Origin: Solobacterium sp.
Lineage (GTDB): Bacteria > Bacillota_I > Bacilli_A > Erysipelotrichales > Erysipelotrichaceae
Direction: 5' to 3'
Assembly (NCBI GenBank): GCA_016291725.1
Contig: JAEEYJ010000057.1
Location: forward strand, 1 to 21,320
Length of the DNA: 21,320 bases
Of this stretch, positions 14,227 to 21,320 are shown one piece after another (the stretch's first letter is position 1; every line of letters starts with the position of its first letter). The translations under genes were made by a program, and so were the position numbers. The notes beneath the pieces are model-generated. The model was not told the origin of the DNA. It did no database searches and saw only the letters and a list, made by a program, of their open reading frames with translations.

Positions 14227-15228
14227 TCAGCACCTGACTTTCAGTATCTGCGCCTTCCCGCACAGCTTCATATTCACGGAATCCGCCGGGACGAATATAC
14301 ACTGTCCCTTCCGGAATGCAATCCTTCCGTTTTCCCAGCACAGTCCCCCGCTTCCTTCCACACACAGAAGGACCTCGAACGAAGCACTGTCCGTTTTCTG
14401 TTCAATGCCGCCGGGGCTGTTGAGCAGGATCCGCTCTGTCTGGAAGTACCGGCAGCGCACGAGAAGCTCGGAAGCGTATCCCGGCCGGTAGCGCAGCACA
14501 CGCATCGGCTGGCGTACATCATCCGTACCGTGATAGTCCAGCACTTCGAGGGCTTTTTCTGTGTGAAGCTCCCGCTTCCTGCCCTGATCATCCGTACGGT
14601 CATAGTCGTACATCCGGTAGGTCAGATTGCTGGATTCCTGGATCTCAGCCACAACCGTTCCCCTGCCGATCGCATGCACTGTACCCGCGGGAATGAAGAA
14701 AACATCATTGGTGCGTACGGGAATCCTGCGTACATGCTTCATCAGAGTGCCTTCCTGCAGTGCTGTCCGGATTTCTTCTTTCTCCGTATCATGCGCAAAG
14801 CCATAGATGATCTGTGCATCCGGTCCTGCCGAAAGCACATACCACATCTCGCTCTTTCCCAGCGAACCATGTTCATGGATCCGTGCGTAATCATCGTCCG
14901 GGTGAACCTGGACAGACAGATCCTGCTTCGCATCGATGAACTTGATCAGTACCGGAAGCTCACCCTTCCGGGCAGGATGCGTTCCCAGCAGATCCGGATA
15001 TCTCTGCACCAGATCACTCAGCGGTATGCCCTTGAATGCCCCGCTGTCCACCGTACTCGGTCCATCGGAGTGCGTGCTGCATTCCCAGCTTTCCGCCAAG
15101 GGTGTACAGTCTGTATCCTTGCCGTATTCCTTTTTCAGGGCATCGCCGCCCCAAAGGTAGTCCTTGTACGCCGGTTTCAGAAGAAAGGGTTCATTCAGGC
15201 CAGCTGTATTTGATCTTGTCTCTGACAT
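14227..15228 (-). CDS. manA: Mannose-6-phosphate isomerase (class I)
   Basis: The 333-residue zinc-dependent cupin isomerase links fructose-6-P and mannose-6-P, the entry step to GDP-mannose. The N-terminal KPAYKDYLWGGDAL is typical of the short Bacillota type. Zinc ligands are expected in SVQVHPDDDYA (Gln and His) and GKSEMWYVL (Glu), and the active-site motif IPAGTVHAIGRG is present. The gene starts 38 nt inside manC with AAAGGA 6 nt before the ATG; a start after the manC stop would remove conserved residues, so the overlap is probably real. It is followed after 2 nt by pgm. Confidence 0.93.
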   Translation of the reverse strand: MSETRSNTAGLNEPFLLKPAYKDYLWGGDALKKEYGKDTDCTPLAESWECSTHSDGPSTVDSGAFKGIPLSDLVQRYPDLLGTHPARKGELPVLIKFIDAKQDLSVQVHPDDDYARIHEHGSLGKSEMWYVLSAGPDAQIIYGFAHDTEKEEIRTALQEGTLMKHVRRIPVRTNDVFFIPAGTVHAIGRGTVVAEIQESSNLTYRMYDYDRTDDQGRKRELHTEKALEVLDYHGTDDVRQPMRVLRYRPGYASELLVRCRYFQTERILLNSPGGIEQKTDSASFEVLLCVEGSGGLCWENGRIAFRKGQCIFVPADSVNMKLCGKAQILKVRC

Positions 15229-16507
15229 CGATGTCCTTTCCCAGCTGCACTTCTATGATCTTGAGTTCTGTCTCTGCTTCGACGGCATGGCAGCACCCTG
15301 CCTGCATCGTTACAACGTCGCCTGCCTTCACCGGCTGCACCATACCGTCCACAATCGTCCTGCCGCTGCCGGCAATGACCGTCCACATTTCATCCCGGTG
15401 CTCATGGCTGTGATAGTTCATCCGGCTTCCCGCCTTCAGGGTAATCTTGATCGTCAGGGATTCGTCATCCGCATCGATCACTTCATAGCTTCCCCAGCTC
15501 TTTTCCGCGAACATCACTTTGTCCTCGAACCGTTCTGCATAGGGTTTAAGGTAGGAAGACTGTTCCTTATCCGCAACCAGTATGCCGGACGGAGAAGCCG
15601 CAACAACCGTATTCTGCAGTCCCATCACCAGCACCGGCATGTCCAGAGCATTGATCACATGGACATTCCGGCAGGCTTCATCCATGAACGCGTTGCCGAT
15701 CAACGGACTGTCCATCGCTTCCGTGAAGGTATTCCAGGTGCCCAGATCCTTCCAGTCACCGCGGTAGCGCATGACCTGGATGCTCGGTTCCTTTTCCGCA
15801 ACCGCATAGTCAAAGCTGATCTTCTCTACGGTTTCGTACTTTGCATAAAGATCATAATAGTCTGTAAAGTCCAGCAGTTCATGGCCCTTTTCCAGGATCC
15901 AGGACAGGCGGAACGCAAAGACGCCGGCATTCCACAGGGCGCCCTGCGCTATGTACTGCTCCGCTGTCTTCACATCCGGCTTCTCCCGGAACATGGATAC
16001 CGCACTGACTTCTTCCTTCGTCTTCGGGATGATATAGCCGTACTTTTCGCTCGGATAGGTCGGTTCGATGCCCAGCAGGTTCAGGGAGGCTGTCCCTGCA
16101 CCGGCCAGATCACTGAGACGCATCAAAGCCTTGAAGTAGCTGCTGTCCACATACGGATCCACCGGGCAAATCACGACCGGTTCCCCTTCACCGATCTTTT
16201 TTACATCATGCAGATAGGTGCAGGCCAGTACGATTGCCGCAAACGTATCCCTCCTCGCCGGCTCCACCGAGATGTCCACGCTGGTGTCCAGCTGATTGTG
16301 GATCAAGGAAAGCTGCTGTCTGCCTGCCGCAATCGTGATGTCCGCATTGGGATCCACCTTCTTGATGCCGGTATACATCCGCTGCACCATGGATTCATAT
16401 TCACCGTTCTCATTGCGGAACAGCTTGATGAACTGTTTGGACCGGATGTTGTTGGAGAGCGGCCAGAGGCGTTTGCCGCTGCCGCCGGACAGGAGAATCA
16501 GATTCAT
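15191..16507 (-). CDS. manC: Mannose-1-phosphate guanylyltransferase with C-terminal cupin
   Basis: The 438-residue enzyme makes GDP-mannose from mannose-1-P and GTP. The N terminus MNLILLSGGSGKRLWPLS carries the nucleotide-binding loop and RSKQF the following Lys. CPVDPYVD, EKP, WNAGVFAF and GDWKDLGTW are family motifs of the transferase domain (to about residue 290). A cupin of the mannose-6-P isomerase type II kind follows (about 345-430; MNYHSHEHRDEMWTVI). A stand-alone ManA is also present, so the cupin may be structural or a second isomerase activity. The ATG at 16507 is preferred over the GTG at 16513 because GAGG stands 5 nt before the ATG, and the junction TGAATATG is the same as at manA/pgm. 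Confidence 0.93.
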   Translation of the reverse strand: MNLILLSGGSGKRLWPLSNNIRSKQFIKLFRNENGEYESMVQRMYTGIKKVDPNADITIAAGRQQLSLIHNQLDTSVDISVEPARRDTFAAIVLACTYLHDVKKIGEGEPVVICPVDPYVDSSYFKALMRLSDLAGAGTASLNLLGIEPTYPSEKYGYIIPKTKEEVSAVSMFREKPDVKTAEQYIAQGALWNAGVFAFRLSWILEKGHELLDFTDYYDLYAKYETVEKISFDYAVAEKEPSIQVMRYRGDWKDLGTWNTFTEAMDSPLIGNAFMDEACRNVHVINALDMPVLVMGLQNTVVAASPSGILVADKEQSSYLKPYAERFEDKVMFAEKSWGSYEVIDADDESLTIKITLKAGSRMNYHSHEHRDEMWTVIAGSGRTIVDGMVQPVKAGDVVTMQAGCCHAVEAETELKIIEVQLGKDIDVRDKIKYSWPE

Positions 16508-16509
16508 AT

Positions 16510-17454
16510 TCACCTCTCGGCCCGCACAGGGTTGTGCAGGAAATCTTCATAGGCAAGGCGGATGCCGTCTTCCAGTTCTGTTCTGTATGTCCAGCCCAGT
16601 TTTGCGGCTTTGGATACATCCAGCAGCTTCCGGGGTGTACCGTTCGGCTTGCTCGGATCCCACCGGATCTCACCCTCATAGCCGATCACCTTCGCAACCA
16701 GCCCGGTCAGTTCCTTGATGGACAGTTCCTTGCCGGTGCCGCCGTTGACGGTTTCATTGCCGGAATAGTGGTTCATCAGGAACACACAAAGGTTGGCCAG
16801 ATCATCCACGTACAGGAATTCCCGCAGCGGAGAGCCGTCCCCCCAGCAGGTAACATACGGCAGGCCGTTTTCCTTCGCTTCGTGGAAGCGGCGGATCAAG
16901 GCAGGCAGAACGTGGCTGTGTTCCGGGTGATAGTTGTCGTTCGGTCCGTACAGGTTCGTTGGCATAACACTGATGTAATCCGTCCCGTACTGCCGGTTCA
17001 GGTATTCACAGTACTTCAGACCGGAGATCTTGGCCAGCGCATAGGCTTCGTTCGTCTTTTCAAGTTCAGAGGTCAGCAGGCAGTCTTCCTTCATCGGCTG
17101 CGGAGCGAGCCGGGGATAGATGCAGGAACTGCCGAGGAATTCAAGCTTTTTCACCCCGTGCTTCCAGGCACTGTGAATGACGTTCATCTCCAGCACCATG
17201 TTGTCGTACATAAAATCGGCCGGAGCGTCGGAATTGGCACCGATTCCACCGACCTTCGCAGCCGCAAGAAAAACGTATTCAGGCTTTTCCTCTTCGAAGA
17301 AAGCCTCTACAGCCCGCTGGTCAATCAGATCCAGTTCCTTGTGCGTTCTGGTTACGATATTGTGATAGCCCTGCCGGTTCAGTTCCCGTACAATGGCCGA
17401 GCCGACCATTCCCCGGTGCCCTGCGACATAGATCTTTGCGTCCTTCTCCATCAT
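16510..17454 (-). CDS. fcl: GDP-L-fucose synthase
   Basis: The 314-residue extended short-chain dehydrogenase performs the 3,5-epimerisation and NADPH reduction of GDP-4-keto-6-deoxy-mannose to GDP-L-fucose. The Rossmann motif GHRGMVG is at residues 12-18, SSCIYP supplies Ser109 and Cys111, and the YxxxK pair is Tyr138/Lys142. The segment [14 protein letters not shown] is typical of Fcl/WcaG. The start overlaps the gmd stop (ATGATG), and the second Met is a possible alternative start. Located between gmd and manC as part of one transcription unit. Confidence 0.95.
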   Translation of the reverse strand: MMEKDAKIYVAGHRGMVGSAIVRELNRQGYHNIVTRTHKELDLIDQRAVEAFFEEEKPEYVFLAAAKVGGIGANSDAPADFMYDNMVLEMNVIHSAWKHGVKKLEFLGSSCIYPRLAPQPMKEDCLLTSELEKTNEAYALAKISGLKYCEYLNRQYGTDYISVMPTNLYGPNDNYHPEHSHVLPALIRRFHEAKENGLPYVTCWGDGSPLREFLYVDDLANLCVFLMNHYSGNETVNGGTGKELSIKELTGLVAKVIGYEGEIRWDPSKPNGTPRKLLDVSKAAKLGWTYRTELEDGIRLAYEDFLHNPVRAER

Positions 17455-18494
17455 TTCTGCAGCTTCCTCTCTCTCTTTGCCAGTTTCCGGTCATGTTCCG
17501 CCATGATCCGGATCAGTTCTTCATAGCTTGTCTGCTGAGGATTCCAGCCCAACGTTTCCTTCGCCTTAGCCGGGTCCCCCAGCAGATTGACAACGTCCGT
17601 CGGTCTGTAGAAAGCCGGATCCACATCGATCAGAAGCTTTCCTGTCTTAGCGTCATAGGCCTTTTCCTCGATGCCTTCACCTTCCCAGCGCAGTTTATAT
17701 CCATTGTATGCAAATGCTTTTTCAGCGAAATCGCGTACGGTATGCTGTACACCGGTCGCAATGACGAAGTCATCCGGTTCATCCTGCTGAAGGATCAGCC
17801 ACATGCACTCCACATAATCCTTTGCGTAGCCCCAGTCTCTTTTCGAATCCACGTTGCCGAGGCTCAGATGGTCCTGCAGGCCTTCTGCAATCCTTCCGGC
17901 TGCCAGTGTAATCTTACGGGTGACGAAGTTCTCACCGCGCCGTTCGCTCTCATGGTTGAACAGGATGCCGTTGGCTGCGAACATGCCGTAGGCGTCCCGG
18001 TATTCCTTGACCATCCAGTAGCCGAACTGCTTGGCAACCGCGTACGGGCTGTAGGGATGGAACGGTGTCGTCTCACGCTGGGGCACCTCTTCCACTCTTC
18101 CGTAGAGCTCCGATGTCGAAGCCTGGTAGATCCTGGTTTTCTTCGCAAGGCCGCAGATCCGCACCGCTTCCAGCAGCCGCAGGACACCGATGGCATCTGT
18201 ATCAGCTGTATATTCCGGAACATCGAACGATGTACCGACATGGGACTGGGCAGCCAGGTTGTAGATTTCATCAGGCTGCACTTCCAGGATGACGCGGATC
18301 AGTCCGGAAGAATCCGTCAGGTCTCCATCGTGCAGTGCAATGAGATGATCTCTGAGGAGATGATCGATCCGGGCTGTATTGGAAATGGAAGCCCGGCGGA
18401 TCAGACCGTGTACCTCATATCCTTTATCCAGCAGGAATTCCGCCAGGTAGGATCCATCCTGTCCCGTGATTCCCGTAATCAGTGCTTTTTTCAT
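17451..18494 (-). CDS. gmd: GDP-mannose 4,6-dehydratase
   Basis: The 347-residue NADP-dependent dehydratase turns GDP-D-mannose into GDP-4-keto-6-deoxy-D-mannose, the committed step to GDP-L-fucose (or to GDP-rhamnose or perosamine in other organisms). The motif [15 protein letters not shown] begins at residue 8, the catalytic set is Thr127, Glu129, Tyr151 and Lys155 ([15 protein letters not shown]), and [15 protein letters not shown] is the diagnostic GMD segment. GGAGG lies 10 nt before the ATG. First gene of the - strand operon; its upstream region is shared with the divergent AraC-type regulator. The next gene, fcl, shows that the product is fucose. Confidence 0.96.
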   Translation of the reverse strand: MKKALITGITGQDGSYLAEFLLDKGYEVHGLIRRASISNTARIDHLLRDHLIALHDGDLTDSSGLIRVILEVQPDEIYNLAAQSHVGTSFDVPEYTADTDAIGVLRLLEAVRICGLAKKTRIYQASTSELYGRVEEVPQRETTPFHPYSPYAVAKQFGYWMVKEYRDAYGMFAANGILFNHESERRGENFVTRKITLAAGRIAEGLQDHLSLGNVDSKRDWGYAKDYVECMWLILQQDEPDDFVIATGVQHTVRDFAEKAFAYNGYKLRWEGEGIEEKAYDAKTGKLLIDVDPAFYRPTDVVNLLGDPAKAKETLGWNPQQTSYEELIRIMAEHDRKLAKRERKLQK

Positions 18495-18534
18495 ATTTTG
18501 TTATCCTCCGCATTCCATCATAACTTGATTATCA

Positions 18535-18562
18535 GTACATATTAATAGCCTATTTTGTACAT
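18535..18562. promoter_or_regulatory. Direct GTACAT repeats, candidate AraC-type operator
   Basis: GTACAT occurs at 18535-18540 and 18557-18562, 22 bp start to start, two helical turns as in many AraC-family operators. The interval between gmd and the regulator is otherwise AT-rich. A weak candidate gmd promoter on - strand has TTAATA (18545-18540) and TATGAT (18522-18517) 17 nt apart, so one repeat abuts the -35, as expected for an activator. That promoter would leave a very short leader, so it is uncertain. Confidence 0.4.
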
Positions 18563-18609
18563 TTTTTATCTTATATTGACTTTCAGCGAAAACAGAGGAC
18601 AATAGCAGT

Positions 18610-19464
18610 ATGGATGAATCACTCTTCAAAAACAGCATTGTGACATCGGAACGGATCCTGTACACACCGTCACCGTTCGCCCGGGAGTCGCTGTACCATC
18701 TGCAGGAAACCGGTGTTTTGAAGGCAAACCAGCCCCATTCCAGCAAGCGTGAGCATTTATCCTCCTGTCTCTTCTTCATCGTCACAGGAGGCGCAGGACG
18801 GCTCAGATACCGCGGCAAAACCTATGAGCTTCACACGAACGACTGTGTTTTCATCAACTGTGAAGATTCCTACAGCCATGAGACCGATACGGATCTCTGG
18901 TCGCTGCGCTGGATCCATTTCTACGGACCGAAGATCAATGAGATCTACCGGAAGTATACCGAACGGGGAGGAACTCCTGTTTTTACTCCCGATGATCCTG
19001 CCATGTACATACAGCTTCTCAGCAGCATCCAGAGCATTGCGTCATCGCAGGATTACATCAAGGACATGCGCATCAATGAAAGGATTACTTCCCTGCTCAC
19101 CCTGTGCATGGACGAGAGCCGCTGGCCGGACACCGGCAGTGCCGCAAAGAAACAGGGGCTTGCGGAAGTCCGGGAGTACATTGATGTTCATTACGCTGAA
19201 AAGATTACCCTGGACGATCTCTCTGCCCGCTTCTTCATTAACAAGTTCTATCTTGCCCGGATCTTCCATGAACGGTTCGGGATGACGCTGAACGCCTATC
19301 TCACCCAGGTACGGCTGAATCATGCCAAGGAACTGCTGAGATTCTCCGGATTGTCGCTGGAGGAGATCAGTGTACGATGCGGACTGAGCAACGGGGCGTA
19401 TCTGTCCAGGGTATTCAAAAAAGCGGAGGGGATCCCCCCGCTCTCCTACCGCAGGCAGTGGTAG
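18610..19464 (+). CDS. AraC-family transcriptional regulator
   Basis: The 284-residue protein has an N-terminal AraC-type cupin sensor domain (about residues 40-150; GGAGRLRYRGKTYELHTNDCVF) and a C-terminal double helix-turn-helix (about residues 178-284). The latter shows ITLDDLSARFFINKFYLARIF as first HTH, and LSLEEISVRCGLSNGAYLSRVF followed by GIPPLSYRRQW as the conserved second HTH and signature. AGAGGA (18594-18599) is the ribosome binding site. It is divergent from gmd with a 115-nt gap, which suggests control of the GDP-fucose operon and of itself. Sugar-sensing members are common, but the ligand cannot be told. Its stop lies 1 nt from the stop of the convergent flippase gene, with no terminator between. 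Confidence 0.9.
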   Translation: MDESLFKNSIVTSERILYTPSPFARESLYHLQETGVLKANQPHSSKREHLSSCLFFIVTGGAGRLRYRGKTYELHTNDCVFINCEDSYSHETDTDLWSLRWIHFYGPKINEIYRKYTERGGTPVFTPDDPAMYIQLLSSIQSIASSQDYIKDMRINERITSLLTLCMDESRWPDTGSAAKKQGLAEVREYIDVHYAEKITLDDLSARFFINKFYLARIFHERFGMTLNAYLTQVRLNHAKELLRFSGLSLEEISVRCGLSNGAYLSRVFKKAEGIPPLSYRRQW

Positions 19465-19465
19465 C

Positions 19466-21004
19466 TCAGGCTTCCTTCCTGCGCATTTTCTTTATTGTTT
19501 CCAGAGCACGGTCCATAATCTGCCTGAACTGCGCTTCCCGGAAATGCAGCAGAATGACCATCAAGGCAGAAATCACTATCCCCGCCGCAAACACTGCAAT
19601 GATATTGGTCATCCCTGCCGCAATCAGACGGCCGACCGCCCAGTATGCTGCTGCACTTACCAACGCTGTTTCGATCAGATTCAGGAACAACGTTTTATAG
19701 TACCCCGTCTCTGCTTCCTTGAAGTAATCACGGAAAACAACATGTACTTCCCATGGAATCTCAACAACTGCATAACTCAGGATCGTTGACAGTACCACGC
19801 CAGCAATCCCGATCTTCTGGATCATAATGACATTGAAGACGAGATTGAAGATGCACGCCACAATGGATTTCCACTTATCCACAAGCCACATACCAAGCGC
19901 GTTCTTATATGTATTAATCAGTTTTCGGGATGCCGCAATGAAGAAATACAACACAAACAGCGCCGCAATGTACAGAGGATACATCAGTTTTTCACCCATC
20001 CATGTTTTCATAAAGGGCTGGTAAAGCGCCATCATGCAGGCACAGCAGAATGTAGTCAGGCGCATACTGACATAATTGAGCTGGCGGAAGACATTTCGAT
20101 TCTCTTCCAGGTCCGATGTCAGGATTTTATTGCCGATGCCTGCCGTCAGGATACCGAAGAACGTGCTCATGATGGACAATACTGAGATGAATACGAAGTT
20201 GTAGTTTCCATAAATCGCCACTGCCGTCAATCCCAGGAACGCGGAAATGACCATGCTGTCCAGTGAGGTCGAGAGCGTATCGCCGAAACGGTGGAAGACG
20301 ATGCCTACAACATTGTTCTTGATCTGCTGTTTGTCAGCATTGCTCAATCCTTCCTTGACTGTAATGTCCGGGTACATCTTCCATGATTTCCTGTAGGTCA
20401 GGTAGATGACCGTCAGATTCTGGATGATCATAACCAGCAGATACAGATAATAGTTCCGGAAGACGGAAACAAGAATGATCTGGATGGTGTAGGATACCAC
20501 AAACACAGAAGTCTGGATTCCAAGTGCTACATCGTTTCTTTGGTGTGCATTGATCAAGGAAATACGGTATCCACCGAAAAAGTACGAACCAACACAATCA
20601 ATCAGAAACCCGATATACAGAATATACAGATTGACCGCCGAAGGCATATCCTCCTTGATCAGCATCGGCAGGAACGGAATCATCAAGCATCCTGCCCCCA
20701 GAATGAACACGCCGACCCGCCGGTAAATCTTCCGGCAGTATCCGAGCAGCCTCCCCAGCTGCTGATGATCATCGTTCTTGATCGGCTCATACATGCTGTA
20801 AATGATGCTTTCACCGAAACCAAGTTCGGACAGACTGAGCATACTTAACACCGAGGTAAACAGACCGTTCAGTCCCGCATACTCGATTCCCATCCGTTTG
20901 ATCATGACTGTACGCAGAATAAAAGGCATCACAATTCCGACAAAACGGTTGAGGATTGCCTGTACAGTACCTTTGATCGTATTTTCCGTCTTTTTCAGTT
21001 CCAT
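19466..21004 (-). CDS. Wzx-type polysaccharide flippase
   Basis: A 512-residue integral membrane protein with about 12-14 hydrophobic segments, of the polysaccharide transport (PST/MOP) family that flips lipid-linked sugar repeat units across the membrane. The N-terminal part (NRFVGIVMPFILRTVMIKRMGIEYAGLNGLFTSVLSMLSLSELGFG, residues about 19-65) is the typical Wzx start, and the tail is basic (KKMRRKEA). No good ribosome binding site precedes the ATG, only GAG at too short a distance, so it may depend on coupling or on a weak site. It follows LicD- and glycosyltransferase-like sequences in the same direction and is the last visible gene of that surface polysaccharide operon. Confidence 0.88.
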   Translation of the reverse strand: MELKKTENTIKGTVQAILNRFVGIVMPFILRTVMIKRMGIEYAGLNGLFTSVLSMLSLSELGFGESIIYSMYEPIKNDDHQQLGRLLGYCRKIYRRVGVFILGAGCLMIPFLPMLIKEDMPSAVNLYILYIGFLIDCVGSYFFGGYRISLINAHQRNDVALGIQTSVFVVSYTIQIILVSVFRNYYLYLLVMIIQNLTVIYLTYRKSWKMYPDITVKEGLSNADKQQIKNNVVGIVFHRFGDTLSTSLDSMVISAFLGLTAVAIYGNYNFVFISVLSIMSTFFGILTAGIGNKILTSDLEENRNVFRQLNYVSMRLTTFCCACMMALYQPFMKTWMGEKLMYPLYIAALFVLYFFIAASRKLINTYKNALGMWLVDKWKSIVACIFNLVFNVIMIQKIGIAGVVLSTILSYAVVEIPWEVHVVFRDYFKEAETGYYKTLFLNLIETALVSAAAYWAVGRLIAAGMTNIIAVFAAGIVISALMVILLHFREAQFRQIMDRALETIKKMRRKEA

Positions 21005-21039
21005 CTCAGTATTCGTTATTAGAATGAAGCATTCGTAGA

Positions 21040-21210
21040 CTATCCAGCCAGTACAGCAGAATAAACAGCTTCAAAACGCTTCCGCATATCCTCAGGCTTC
21101 AAGGATTCTCTGTGCAATTCTGCCGTACTGTCATATACAGTGCTGTTCACCAGATTATGCAGATAGATATGATGACCGCCTATGTTGTATTCCACAAACA
21201 ATATCTTCAT
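21040..21210 (-). pseudogene. 56-residue glycosyltransferase-like remnant
   Basis: The reading frame starts MKILFVEYNIGGHHIYLHNL, the typical N terminus of GT4-like glycosyltransferases, but stops after 56 residues. The last half (TAELHRESLKPEDMRKRFEAVYSA) reads like the C-terminal end of such an enzyme. This is what an in-frame internal deletion would leave. The start overlaps the stop of the LicD-like gene (ATGA), and AAAGG stands 10 nt before it, so it may still be translated. A real small protein cannot be excluded. Confidence 0.5.
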
Positions 21211-21320
21211 TTACGGTATGCCTTTACATAGTGTGCACTCTGCTTCTCTTTCGGAGGAACAGTATGCCAGTCTCCATAGCGTCTTGTCAGCCAAAGATCA
21301 TAGTTCTCAAATCCCATGAA
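21207..21320 (-). CDS. LicD-family phosphotransferase, C-terminal end (partial)
   Basis: The last 37 codons of a gene that enters from the right edge. The readable end contains ENYDLWLTRRYGDWHTVPP followed by KEK, a few residues, and an AYR close to the stop. This is the usual end of LicD proteins, which move phosphocholine or similar phospho-groups from a CDP carrier onto surface glycans. Only the end is visible, so the substrate and completeness are unknown. Stop and next start overlap by four bases. Confidence 0.7.
   Translation of the reverse strand, partial: FMGFENYDLWLTRRYGDWHTVPPKEKQSAHYVKAYRK

Noticed and set aside
16507..16513. GTG at 16513 as manC start
   Set aside because: The ribosome binding site GAGG overlaps this GTG, while the ATG two codons on is at the right distance.
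19462..19468. Terminator between the convergent araC-type gene and flippase gene
   Set aside because: The stops are 1 nt apart and no stem with a T-run is visible on either strand; the transcripts probably overlap.
1..21320. CRISPR arrays, insertion sequences, integrase or attachment sites
   Set aside because: No repeated spacer pattern, transposase-like protein or duplicated tRNA end was seen; the tRNA-Thr is not followed by phage-like genes.

Overview
The window looks like a chromosomal segment of a low-to-mid GC Gram-positive bacterium (Bacillota). Evidence: strong GGAGG-type ribosome binding sites, tightly packed operons, a lipoprotein-type OppA, a CcpA-like cre site, and a glmS ribozyme in front of glmS, an element typical of Bacillota. 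Protein style and roughly balanced GC would suit an Erysipelotrichia-like gut organism, but that is inference. No insertion sequence, prophage or CRISPR array is visible.

Left part, + strand (1-7413): the 3' end of a TetM/EF-G-like GTPase fused to a C-terminal NYN (YacP-like) nuclease domain, ending in a terminator that overlaps its stop codon. A near-perfect cre palindrome and a second palindrome follow. Then comes a complete oligopeptide ABC transporter operon, oppA-B-C-D-F, with a strong hairpin between oppA and oppB and a bidirectional terminator after oppF.

Middle part (7412-11753), mostly - strand: glmS, preceded by a glmS ribozyme and an extended -10 promoter. Next is an operon galK - membrane-anchored EndoU nuclease - small acidic protein, in which the junctions overlap or lie 2 nt apart, closed by its own terminator. 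Divergent from galK, with an overlapping promoter region, is a tRNA-Thr(CGT).

Right part (11752-21320): a solitary sugar nucleotidyltransferase on + strand faces a convergent five-gene - strand operon gmd-fcl-manC-manA-pgm. Apart from central metabolism this is a complete route from fructose-6-P to GDP-L-fucose (ManA, a phosphohexomutase, ManC, Gmd, Fcl). A divergent AraC-family regulator sits beside gmd, and two GTACAT repeats 22 bp apart lie in the shared intergenic region. Convergent with araC is the end of another surface polysaccharide operon: a LicD-type transferase (cut by the window edge), a 56-residue glycosyltransferase-like remnant, and a Wzx-type flippase. Together these genes suggest a fucosylated and possibly LicD-modified surface polysaccharide.

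The best candidate for something undescribed is the EndoU protein with its acidic partner, translationally coupled behind galactokinase. It has the look of a toxin/immunity or RNA-processing pair in a metabolic operon. The EF-G-like/NYN fusion and the AraC-flanked GDP-fucose cassette are the next most interesting.
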